A DNA stretch of 21,215 bases. It comes from CAZSGN01 sp964606415. GTDB lineage: Bacteria; Bacteroidota; Bacteroidia; Bacteroidales; JBBRXJ01. The stretch is taken from NCBI GenBank assembly GCA_964606415.1, contig CAZSGN010000010.1, forward strand, positions 1 to 21,215. Direction: 5' to 3'. Below are positions 8,294 through 15,889 of the stretch, piece by piece (the stretch's first letter is position 1; every line of letters starts with the position of its first letter). The notes beneath the pieces were generated by a model. The model was given only the letters and a program-made list of their open reading frames with translations. It made no database searches and was not told the origin of the DNA. The position numbers and the translations under genes were made by a program.

Positions 8294-9694
8294 ATGAATC
8301 ATTTTTTACAGGACTATTATGCTTCTTTGATTGTGCAGAATCAACGTGAATATGAGGAGAAGGCAAATCAAATTAAATGGATTTCCCAAGAACAGATTAG
8401 TATTTTTGAGGAACAACGCCAGAAGTTAATTGATCGAATTCTTGCGGCTGGAGGAGTATGGGGGAGCCATGAAACCAAAATTGATCAACGTACTATAGCT
8501 CCTGGTTGCCGGATTTGCATCGAAGGACGTTGGAGTTGTCTTTTTATCAATAATCGTTGTAATTGTCATTGCTTTTATTGCCCTGCAAGTCAGCATGAAG
8601 CAGGTGATCCTTCAACAAATGCCCTTTCTTTTAATGAGTCAAAAGATTATGTTGCTTATCTTGAAGCAATGAAGTTTAAAGGGGCGAGTATCAGCGGAGG
8701 TGAGCCTTTAATGACCCCGGATAAAACCCTTTCTTTTATCAAGGCTATAAAAAGCCATTTTGGCCATAATATGCATGTGTGGATGTATACCAATGGGACA
8801 TTGCTCAGTGAACAGATAGTGAATCAGCTTAAAGAAGCAGGATTGGATGAGATTCGGTTTGATATCGGTGCTGATAATTATTCCCTTGAAAAAGTGAAAT
8901 TGGCTGTGAGGATCATTCCTGTCGTGACTATTGAGGTACCTGCAGTTTTTGAGGAGGTTGAAAGAATGAAAAATTTGATGGGTGATATGAAAAATGCAGG
9001 TGTGGATTATCTTAACTTGCACCAGCTTCGCCTGACGCCTTATAATTTTGATCATTTGACAAGGAGAAATTATACTTTTTTGCATGGAGAAAAAGTTACG
9101 GTGCTTGAGTCGGAATTGGCGGCTTTGGATTTAATTGCTTTTTCTTTAGAGCAGCAGTTGAATTTACCGGTGAATTATTGTTCTTTTATTTATAAAAATA
9201 GGCATCAAAAAGCTGCAGCAAGAATGATTTCTGCTCCCTGGATTATGAATGATTATGATGAAATGACTGATAATGGGTTTATAAGACGGATTTATGTTCA
9301 GCATCAGGAGAAGGTGGATGTGGTTAAAATTGAGCCGAGCCAAACCAAAGGAAACAGGAAGTTTGGTGAAAAGAAGTTTTTTATTTCCAGTAAGCAGCTT
9401 GATGATAAAAATTTGGTGCATAATGGCATTTATTTGGAATATTCGCGTCCGCTTTTGAGACAGCATCTAAGCTATTATTTTCCTTTTAAAGAGATTAAAT
9501 TGAATAACGAATATCGTATTGTAGCGGAAAAGGTGAAGATGGGGGATGGTCTTTATATCCCTTTTGAGCGGATCAAGGATTTTCAATTGTTGTTAAATGA
9601 AAATTTTAATCCAGCACAAATGAGGTTTGGAGGGTTAAATGAAAAAATAATCCTTTTTGAGCGGGTTATATGGGGTTTGCAACCATATTATTAA
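8294..9694 (+). CDS. Radical SAM protein, COG2108-like, with extra N-terminal cysteine cluster
   Basis: The protein has 466 residues. C89-x3-C93-x2-C96 is the canonical radical SAM [4Fe-4S] motif, and G135-G-E-P138 is the SAM-binding GGEP motif. A further cysteine set just upstream (C72, C75, C82 in PGCRICIEGRWSC) precedes the core. This arrangement (GCxxCxxG...CxxxCxYCP) resembles the uncharacterised COG2108 family related to pyruvate formate-lyase activases, by recall only. The expected chemistry is reductive SAM cleavage to a 5'-deoxyadenosyl radical; the substrate is unknown. Residues after ~300 form a C-terminal domain I do not recognise, without an obvious Cys-rich SPASM motif. The gene stands alone, converges on the GntR gene 10 bp away, and has no partner peptide or maturase visible nearby. 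Confidence 0.85.
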   Translation: MNHFLQDYYASLIVQNQREYEEKANQIKWISQEQISIFEEQRQKLIDRILAAGGVWGSHETKIDQRTIAPGCRICIEGRWSCLFINNRCNCHCFYCPASQHEAGDPSTNALSFNESKDYVAYLEAMKFKGASISGGEPLMTPDKTLSFIKAIKSHFGHNMHVWMYTNGTLLSEQIVNQLKEAGLDEIRFDIGADNYSLEKVKLAVRIIPVVTIEVPAVFEEVERMKNLMGDMKNAGVDYLNLHQLRLTPYNFDHLTRRNYTFLHGEKVTVLESELAALDLIAFSLEQQLNLPVNYCSFIYKNRHQKAAARMISAPWIMNDYDEMTDNGFIRRIYVQHQEKVDVVKIEPSQTKGNRKFGEKKFFISSKQLDDKNLVHNGIYLEYSRPLLRQHLSYYFPFKEIKLNNEYRIVAEKVKMGDGLYIPFERIKDFQLLLNENFNPAQMRFGGLNEKIILFERVIWGLQPYY

Positions 9695-9718
9695 GGTAAC
9701 TTTTTTAAAAAACACCTT
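9693..9718. terminator. Possible bidirectional terminator between convergent genes
   Basis: AAGGT (9693-9697) can pair with ACCTT (9714-9718) around a T6A6 core (9701-9712) that is itself self-complementary. The hairpin overlaps the stop codons of both convergent genes, and T or A runs face both ways. The stem is weak in G+C, so this is tentative. Confidence 0.3.
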
Positions 9719-10424
9719 GAAGGGCATGCTCCGCTGTATTGCAGTAGAGTGATGAATAGATGTGGAAATCATTTTTGTTTGTGTATAATTTCCTGACCAG
9801 GTGTAGTATCGGTGCTCCCTTGTTTATTTTCAGGTGTTTGCTTGTTTCTTCTGTTGCCGGGATGGCTTTGAATTTTTGTTCACCGCCTTTGATCTCAATA
9901 TTGTATTGTTCCCGGAGTAATCCGAATAAACTTTTGTTTTCCAGGTTTCGTGAAGTGAAACGGGGAAGATTAACGTTTGGGATGTAATTCGTGTCAAAAA
10001 ACAGCGGGTTGTTATCAACTGATCTTAAGCGCTGCATTGTAATGCACCCAAATTCTTTTTCGCGCTCCGATAAGGCAAAAAGAAAAGGATCCGGCCAGGA
10101 AGTAATTGATGGCTTTTGTATGATTTTCGTCTTTAGCCTTTTTTCGCCTATTGCGCTTGTTGTGCCCTCAATCGATAAGATGCCAATATCTTTAGGTTGA
10201 TTGTGCACGATGCTTCCTTTACCCTGGTATTTGATGATGTAGCTATCTTTGGCCAGGGCATCCAGGGCCCTTCTGACAGTTGGCCTTGTTAAACCATAAG
10301 TTTTGCTTAGTTCGTTTTCACTGGGAAGTGTGCTGCCCTCCGGATATATATTTTCTGATATATGTTTACGGAGTAATTCATATAACTGTTTGTATTGTGG
10401 AATGCTCGTTTCTTTAAAAGCCAT
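9705..10424 (-). CDS. GntR-family transcriptional regulator, HutC/FarR subfamily (UTRA domain)
   Basis: The protein has 239 residues. Residues ~8-75 form a GntR winged helix (IPQYKQLYELLRKHI; LPSENELSKTYGLTRPTVRRAL; wing YQGKGSIV). Residues ~95-235 fit a UTRA ligand-binding domain (hydrophobic strands, FGLLREQY, ILHLVRKLYT). Family members usually repress a neighbouring catabolic operon until a small metabolite binds UTRA. The gene is divergent from the 2-oxo acid dehydrogenase operon, and the shared 182-bp spacer holds a palindrome of the HutC operator type, so that operon is the likely target; the effector is unknown. The ATG start is 10 residues before the conserved PQYKQL segment, normal for the family. 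Confidence 0.9.
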   Translation of the reverse strand: MAFKETSIPQYKQLYELLRKHISENIYPEGSTLPSENELSKTYGLTRPTVRRALDALAKDSYIIKYQGKGSIVHNQPKDIGILSIEGTTSAIGEKRLKTKIIQKPSITSWPDPFLFALSEREKEFGCITMQRLRSVDNNPLFFDTNYIPNVNLPRFTSRNLENKSLFGLLREQYNIEIKGGEQKFKAIPATEETSKHLKINKGAPILHLVRKLYTNKNDFHIYSSLYCNTAEHALQGVF

Positions 10425-10466
10425 TACTTAATACTTGTTAAGCCAAATTCAAATTATTTAAAATGT

Positions 10467-10474
10467 CAAAGTTA
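10467..10474 (-). promoter_or_regulatory. Candidate -7 promoter box for the GntR gene
   Basis: On the minus strand this reads TAACTTTG, an exact match to TAnnTTTG, about 43 bp before the gntR start codon. I see no good -33 TTTG at the usual distance. The leader between this box and the ATG contains an imperfect inverted repeat, CTTAA-6-TTAAG (10427-10442), with the sequence CTTGT inside. That resembles half of the palindrome at 10541 and might allow autoregulation. Confidence 0.35.
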
Positions 10475-10540
10475 ATAAAAAATCCTATAATTATGATATT
10501 ACTTGATTATATGTTTGATTTTTGCTTTAAAAAAAGCAAG

Positions 10541-10554
10541 CTTGTATATACAAG
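10541..10554. promoter_or_regulatory. Perfect 14-bp palindrome, HutC-type GntR operator
   Basis: CTTGTATATACAAG is perfectly self-complementary and contains TGTA-N2-TACA, the core known for HutC-type GntR operators. It lies in the divergent spacer between the GntR gene and the E2 gene. It is 16 bp upstream of the candidate E2 -7 box (10571-10578), where a bound repressor would block polymerase. The binding protein is inferred from position and family, not shown. Confidence 0.65.
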
Positions 10555-10570
10555 TTGTCCGTTTTATTTA

Positions 10571-10578
10571 TATTTTTG
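10571..10578 (+). promoter_or_regulatory. Candidate -7 promoter box for the 2-oxo acid dehydrogenase operon
   Basis: TATTTTTG matches TAnnTTTG exactly and lies 28 bp before the E2 start codon. No TTTG is found at the normal -33 distance; that position is occupied by the GntR-type palindrome. This would fit a promoter controlled by the regulator. Confidence 0.4.
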
Positions 10579-10606
10579 TCCAGGAAAATAACATTAAAAA
10601 GATATT

Positions 10607-11956
10607 ATGGCTAAACCAGTAATGATGCCCAAGCAGGGCCAGTCAGTTGAAACTTGTGTCATTACCGAATGGATGAAAAATAAAGGTGACCAGGTAAATA
10701 AAGGAGATGTAATATTTTCATACGAAACAGATAAGGCTTCTTTTGAATACGAAGCTGAGGATGAAGGTGTGCTACTGGAATTATTTTATGATGAAGGAGA
10801 TGAGGTTCCTGTATTGACTAATGTAGCTGTCCTTGGGCAAGAGGGTGAGCCTGTTGATGATTTTAAACCTGGTGGAGAACAGGCTTCGCCGGATGAAAAA
10901 GGTGATGGTGCTGAAGAGCAGGTTGAAGAGTCTGCTGAAAAAGAAGTATCAGCAGAGGAAAAAGGAGAGCAGGTATTTATGCAGGAAGAAATACACGAAG
11001 GTGATATTCGGATTTCTCCTCGCGCTAAAAGATTAGCTCAGCAAAAAGGGGTTTATTATCAGCAAATCAAAGGATCAGGCCCTAAGGGTAGGATTATTGA
11101 ACGTGATGTAGAAATTGCCGCGAAAGAGATGCCAAGAATGACTCCTGCCGCCAGTCAAAGAGCTGCCGGGGAAGGTTTACGCCCATCTGCTGAAGGACAG
11201 GGTGTTGGCGGACGTGTAACCAGTAATGATCTGGTGGCTTCAAATCAGGTATATGGTGTTGATTATGAAAATATTAAGCTGTCAAATATCCGCAAGATTA
11301 TAGCCAAAGGGATGCATGAATCTTTGCAGAATTCAGCACAGCTTACTCATCATATGAGTGCTGATGTTCGTAAAATGCAAGCTTTCAGGAAAAAGGTTAA
11401 GAAAGCCATGGAAGAAGGGGCTCCTGATAATATTACTTTGAATGATATGGTGTGCTATGTTGTGATTAAGGCCCTGATTCAATTCCCTGAAGCCAATAGT
11501 CATTTTCTTGGGGAGGAAATGAGGCAATTTAAAAAAGTGCACCTTGGGCTGGCTGTTGATACACCAAGGGGTCTTATGGTGCCTGCCCTCAGGAATGCTG
11601 ATGATCTTTCTTTGAAAGGATTGTCCAGTCAGTTAAAAGGTTTGGCTGATAGATGTAAACAGGGGGATGTTGATCCTGAATTGTTGTCAAGTACCGCTGC
11701 TTCTTTTACTGTTTCCAATTTAGGTGGTCTTGGCGTAGAAATGTTTACGCCAGTACTTAATCTTCCACAAGTAGGAATTCTTGGTGTAAACACGATTACC
11801 CCCCGGCCTAAACAACTGGAGGATGGTGTTTATGGTTTTGTACCGCATATTGGATTGTCACTGACCTACGATCATCGGGCCATTGATGGTGCTCCTGCCT
11901 CCAGGTTCCTTGGTGAGATCAAGAAAATGATTGAAAATTTTGATGAAGAATTATAA
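10607..11956 (+). CDS. 2-oxo acid dehydrogenase E2: dihydrolipoyllysine acyltransferase
   Basis: This is the acyl-transferring core of a 2-oxo acid dehydrogenase complex: it takes the acyl group from E1 on a lipoyl arm and passes it to CoA. Residues 1-83 are a lipoyl domain with the lipoylated lysine at K43 (ETDKAS). An acidic linker (~84-133, rich in Glu/Asp rather than the usual Ala/Pro) follows. Residues ~134-171 are a peripheral-subunit-binding domain (ISPRAKRLAQQKG; GSGPKGRIIERDV), and ~176-211 look like a second, degenerate copy (MTPAASQRAAGEG; GVGGRVTSNDL). The catalytic acyltransferase domain runs from ~218 to 449 with H423-R-A-I-D427-G. It is the first gene of the operon, 11 bp ahead of E3. 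Substrate (pyruvate, branched-chain or another oxo acid) cannot be decided from sequence. Confidence 0.93.
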   Translation: MAKPVMMPKQGQSVETCVITEWMKNKGDQVNKGDVIFSYETDKASFEYEAEDEGVLLELFYDEGDEVPVLTNVAVLGQEGEPVDDFKPGGEQASPDEKGDGAEEQVEESAEKEVSAEEKGEQVFMQEEIHEGDIRISPRAKRLAQQKGVYYQQIKGSGPKGRIIERDVEIAAKEMPRMTPAASQRAAGEGLRPSAEGQGVGGRVTSNDLVASNQVYGVDYENIKLSNIRKIIAKGMHESLQNSAQLTHHMSADVRKMQAFRKKVKKAMEEGAPDNITLNDMVCYVVIKALIQFPEANSHFLGEEMRQFKKVHLGLAVDTPRGLMVPALRNADDLSLKGLSSQLKGLADRCKQGDVDPELLSSTAASFTVSNLGGLGVEMFTPVLNLPQVGILGVNTITPRPKQLEDGVYGFVPHIGLSLTYDHRAIDGAPASRFLGEIKKMIENFDEEL

Positions 11957-11967
11957 AATATAATATT

Positions 11968-13326
11968 ATGATATATGATTTAGGAATTATCGGCGGTGGT
12001 CCTGCTGGTTATGTTGCTGCTGAGAAGGCAGCAAAGAAAGGACTCTCTACCATCGTTTTTGAGAAAAAACAATTAGGTGGTGTTTGTTTGAATGAGGGCT
12101 GTATTCCTTCTAAAACGCTTCTTTATACAGCTAAGCTTTATAAACATGCCCGGGAAGGCAAAAAGTATGGTATTCAAACCAGTGATGTTCAGTATGATAT
12201 GCCTTTCATCATCAAGCGGAAAAATAAAGTTGTGAAGAAGTTGGTGGGTGGCATAGGAATGAAGATGAAGAGCAATAAGGTAGAGGTTGTTAAGGAGCTG
12301 GCTGTTATCAAAGGAAAGAATGAGCGGGGTTATATCCAGCTTGAAGCCGGAGGGGCGATTTATGAGTGTAAAAATGTTATGATCGCTACTGGTTCCGAGG
12401 CTTTTGTGCCTCCTGTTCCTGGCCTGGATAAAGCAGATTTTATGACCAATAGAGAGGTGCTTGATCTGCAGGAAGTCCCCGAAACTTTAAATGTGATTGG
12501 TGGTGGTGTGATCGGGATGGAATTTGCTAATTTTTTTGCTACAATGGGGGCTAAGGTCAATGTCTTTGAAATGATGCCGGAAATTTTGCCTGGGGTTGAT
12601 GAGGAAATCACCAAAATGTTTCGCAAAGAAATGGAAGATTTAGGTGTTAACATCCATCTGAATTCAAAGGTAACAAAAGTGGATGGGAATAAATTGTTCT
12701 TTGAAAAAGATGGAAAGGAAGACGTGCTTGAAGCAGATAAACTGCTTGTTAGTGTTGGCCGAAAACCTAATGTAGAAGGGATTGGAGTCGAAAATATTGG
12801 TGTGGAACTATATAAAGGTGGAATCAAAGTGGATGAAAAGTGCCGGACTAATGTGCCTAATGTTTTTGCTGCCGGCGATGTGACGGGCTTTTGTCTTTTG
12901 GCTCATGCTGCCAGCAGGGAAGGTGAGGTCATTGTTAACAATCTTGTTGGTGAAAATGACCGGATGAGGTATGAGGCGGTTCCGGCTGTTGTTTACACTG
13001 ATCCGGAAATTGCCGGGGTGGGGATGACAGAAGAAGTCGCTAAAGAAAAAGGTGTAAAATTCAAAGTGGCAAAATTGCCTATGACCTATGCGGGCCGCTT
13101 TATGGTTGAAAACGAGGGTAAATTTACCGGTTTGTGTAAAGTGTTGATCGATGAGAATTATAATGAGGTCATAGGTGTGCATATGATTGGGAACCCCAGC
13201 TCGGAGATGATATATGGTGCTTGTATGGCCATTGAGATGCAAATGACATTAAAGGAACTTGAACAGGTTATTTACCCGCATCCGACAGTTTCCGAGATCA
13301 TGAAAGAAACAATAGCATCATTTTAA
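11968..13326 (+). CDS. lpdA: Dihydrolipoyl dehydrogenase (E3)
   Basis: This flavoenzyme reoxidises the dihydrolipoyl arm of E2 with NAD+. Residues 6-14 hold the FAD-binding GIIGGGPAG. The redox-active disulfide is C40-L-N-E-G-C45. A second dinucleotide motif (NVIGGGVIGMEFA, about 174-186) binds NAD. AAGDVTG (~306-312) is the second FAD signature. The catalytic base pair is H438-P-T-V-S-E443 near the C-terminus. The length of 452 is typical and no key residue is missing. It lies between E2 and fused E1 with short gaps (11 and 26 bp), so it is probably dedicated to this complex rather than the general housekeeping E3. Confidence 0.96.
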   Translation: MIYDLGIIGGGPAGYVAAEKAAKKGLSTIVFEKKQLGGVCLNEGCIPSKTLLYTAKLYKHAREGKKYGIQTSDVQYDMPFIIKRKNKVVKKLVGGIGMKMKSNKVEVVKELAVIKGKNERGYIQLEAGGAIYECKNVMIATGSEAFVPPVPGLDKADFMTNREVLDLQEVPETLNVIGGGVIGMEFANFFATMGAKVNVFEMMPEILPGVDEEITKMFRKEMEDLGVNIHLNSKVTKVDGNKLFFEKDGKEDVLEADKLLVSVGRKPNVEGIGVENIGVELYKGGIKVDEKCRTNVPNVFAAGDVTGFCLLAHAASREGEVIVNNLVGENDRMRYEAVPAVVYTDPEIAGVGMTEEVAKEKGVKFKVAKLPMTYAGRFMVENEGKFTGLCKVLIDENYNEVIGVHMIGNPSSEMIYGACMAIEMQMTLKELEQVIYPHPTVSEIMKETIASF

Positions 13327-13352
13327 GTATAAATAAGATAAAATAATTAACT

Positions 13353-15824
13353 ATGCCTAAGTCATTATTTATTGACCCCAAAGAGGTCAGAAAACCGAGT
13401 GAAATAACTTTTAATCCAATTCCGGTTAATCAATATAATAAAAGCATTGAAGATGAAAAAAGCCGGTATTCCAAAGAAGATTTTTTAAGAATTTATAGGG
13501 ACATGGTTGTAATCAGAGAATTTGAGACCATGTTGAATACCATTAAAACAACACAGGAATATAAAGGTGTTGCGTATAATCATCCCGGCCCTGCTCACCT
13601 TTCTATTGGACAGGAAGCGGCTGCAGTGGGGATGGCTTATAATTTGTCTGTTGATGATTATATTTTTGGGTCACATCGTAGTCATGGAGAAATTCTTGCT
13701 AAGGGACTTTCCTCTATTCACCAGTTATCTGATGATGATTTGATGGATGTGATGAAGAATTTCTTTGATGGACGAATATTAAATATCGTTGAAAAGGATC
13801 ATAAAGGGAGTATCAAGGATCTTGCTATTGATTTCCTTTTATATGGAACCCTTGCCGAAATTTTTGCCCGGGAGACAGGTTTCAATATGGGGCTTGGTGG
13901 TTCTATGCATGCTTTTTTTACACCTTTTGGTGTTTATCCGAATAATGCCATTGTTGGTGGTTCTGGTGATATTGCTGTTGGGGCTGCTTTGTATAAAAAG
14001 GCAAATCTTAAGCCTGGTGTTGTTGTTGCTAACATCGGTGATGCTTCTATGGGGTGTGGCCCTGTATGGGAAGGCATGATGTTTTCTGCCATGGATCAGT
14101 TTAATAAGCTGTGGGAAGGCGACCATAAAGGTGGTTTGCCCATTATCTTTAATTTTATGAATAACCAGTATGGAATGGGTGGCCAGACACAGGGTGAGAC
14201 CATGGGGTATGATCTCCTGGCCAGAGTGGGTGCCGGTGTTAATCCGGATCAAATGCATGCGGAGCGTGTTGATGGTTATAATCCACTCGCGGTGATTGAT
14301 GCTTTTGACCGCAAGAAAAAAACGCTTGAGGAAAAAAGAGGTCCTGTTTTAATGGATACATTGACCTACCGGATTAGTGGTCATTCGCCTTCGGATGCTT
14401 CTTCTTACAGGTTGAAAGAAGAAATTGAAGCATGGATGGAGGCTGACTCGATAAAAAATTATGGTCAGGAATTGGTTGATGCTAAAATGGCGACCAAAGA
14501 TGAATTGAATACTATTGCTGATAACATCGGTGATGTGATGTTAAAAGTGATGAAACTTGCTATTAATGATGATATTTCTCCCCGGATGAATATGGATCAA
14601 ACGCCAAATCGCATTGGGGATATGATGTTTTCGGATGAGTCTTTGGACTCAATGGAAGAAGGGCGTAAACCAGATGTTAATCACTCTTTGAAAGAAAATC
14701 CTCGAGTTAAGCAGATTGCTAAAAAGGAACGGTTTGGCCTGGATAAGAATGGCAAACCTTTCTCTAAAGTTAAGTCTTATCAGCTAAGGGATGGCCTTTT
14801 TGAAGCTATTGTGGATCGTTTCTATAAAGACCCTACACTTATTGCTTATGGCGAAGAGAATCGTGACTGGGGCGGTGCTTTTGCTGTGTATAGAGGCTTA
14901 ACTGAGGCGCTTCCTTATCACCGGTTGTTTAATTCACCTATTTCCGAAGGGGCTATTGTTGGGACTGCTATTGGTTACGGAATGGCGGGAGGACGTGTCA
15001 TTGCCGAGATTATGTATTGTGATTTCCTTGGCCGTTCTGGTGATGAGGTTTTTAACCAGCTTCCTAAGTGGCAGGCAATGAGTGGGAATATGATCAAGAT
15101 GCCTGTTGTAATCAGGGTGTCTGTTGGGTCTAAGTATGGCGCCCAGCATTCCCAGGATTGGTCTTCTTTAGTGGCTCACATACCTGGCTTGAAGGTTTGT
15201 TTTCCTGCTACTCCTTATGATGCAAAAGGCCTGATGAATGCCGCTTTGCAAGGAACTGATCCGGTGATCTTCTTTGAAAGCCAGCGCATTTATGATGTAG
15301 GAGAGTTATTCCATGAAGGCGGGGTTCCGGATGAGTATTATGAAATTACTTTAGGTGATCCTGACGTGAAAAGAAAAGGAGAGGATGTGACGATTCTTAC
15401 TATTGGTTCAACGCTCTATACGGCGATTAAAGCAGCAGATGAGTTACAGGAGAAATATGGGCTGAGTGCTGAGGTGATTGATGCAAGAACTTTGGTGCCT
15501 TTTGATTACGATAAAGTTATTGAGTCGGTTAAAAAAACAGGTAAGATAGTTCTGGCTAGTGATGCCAATGCGCGCGGGTCATTTCTGAATGATATGGCAA
15601 AGAATATTTCTGAGCTGGCTTTTGATGAACTTGACGGTCCCCCGGTGGTTGTAGGTTCAAGGAACTGGATTACCCCGGCTTATGAACTGGAAAATTCTTT
15701 CTTCCCGCAACCCGATTGGATTATTGATGCTATTCATGAGAAAATAATGCCGCTTAAGGGACATACGCCGAAAAGTAATTTTACTGATAACGAGCAGTTG
15801 TTGCGTAACCGTAAAGGTGTTTAA
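13353..15824 (+). CDS. 2-oxo acid dehydrogenase E1, alpha and beta subunits fused (823 aa)
   Basis: This thiamine-diphosphate enzyme decarboxylates a 2-oxo acid and acylates the E2 lipoyl arm. The first ~420 residues are the alpha subunit: FGSHRSHGEILAKG, then the TPP/Mg motif beginning G229-D-A-S and ending N270-N271. After a linker (~420-470), the beta subunit begins near SYQLRDGLFEAI, with YGEENRDWGGAF, YCDFLGRSGDEVFNQ and the transketolase C-terminal domain (EVIDARTLVPFD). Two details differ from common E1s: GDA replaces GDG, and the GD-to-NN distance is about 41 residues rather than about 30 because of a short insertion (roughly FNKLWEGDHKGG). Related fused E1 proteins occur in Bacteroidota and some anaerobes. 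It is the last operon gene, followed by a strong terminator. The true substrate is not evident. Confidence 0.92.
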   Translation: MPKSLFIDPKEVRKPSEITFNPIPVNQYNKSIEDEKSRYSKEDFLRIYRDMVVIREFETMLNTIKTTQEYKGVAYNHPGPAHLSIGQEAAAVGMAYNLSVDDYIFGSHRSHGEILAKGLSSIHQLSDDDLMDVMKNFFDGRILNIVEKDHKGSIKDLAIDFLLYGTLAEIFARETGFNMGLGGSMHAFFTPFGVYPNNAIVGGSGDIAVGAALYKKANLKPGVVVANIGDASMGCGPVWEGMMFSAMDQFNKLWEGDHKGGLPIIFNFMNNQYGMGGQTQGETMGYDLLARVGAGVNPDQMHAERVDGYNPLAVIDAFDRKKKTLEEKRGPVLMDTLTYRISGHSPSDASSYRLKEEIEAWMEADSIKNYGQELVDAKMATKDELNTIADNIGDVMLKVMKLAINDDISPRMNMDQTPNRIGDMMFSDESLDSMEEGRKPDVNHSLKENPRVKQIAKKERFGLDKNGKPFSKVKSYQLRDGLFEAIVDRFYKDPTLIAYGEENRDWGGAFAVYRGLTEALPYHRLFNSPISEGAIVGTAIGYGMAGGRVIAEIMYCDFLGRSGDEVFNQLPKWQAMSGNMIKMPVVIRVSVGSKYGAQHSQDWSSLVAHIPGLKVCFPATPYDAKGLMNAALQGTDPVIFFESQRIYDVGELFHEGGVPDEYYEITLGDPDVKRKGEDVTILTIGSTLYTAIKAADELQEKYGLSAEVIDARTLVPFDYDKVIESVKKTGKIVLASDANARGSFLNDMAKNISELAFDELDGPPVVVGSRNWITPAYELENSFFPQPDWIIDAIHEKIMPLKGHTPKSNFTDNEQLLRNRKGV

Positions 15825-15831
15825 TCTTATT

Positions 15832-15865
15832 ACTCCGGAGGATTTTATTTCCTCCGGAGTTTTTT
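15832..15865 (+). terminator. Strong Rho-independent terminator ending the dehydrogenase operon
   Basis: A perfect 10-bp stem (ACTCCGGAGG, 15832-15841, with CCTCCGGAGT, 15851-15860) has a 9-nt loop and is followed by T5 (15861-15865). It starts 7 bp after the E1 stop codon and ends 24 bp before the next ATG, so the dehydrogenase-like gene downstream is either driven by readthrough or by a promoter not obvious in this short gap. Confidence 0.92.
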
Positions 15866-15889
15866 ATAGCTAATCATTTTTATTTTAAA

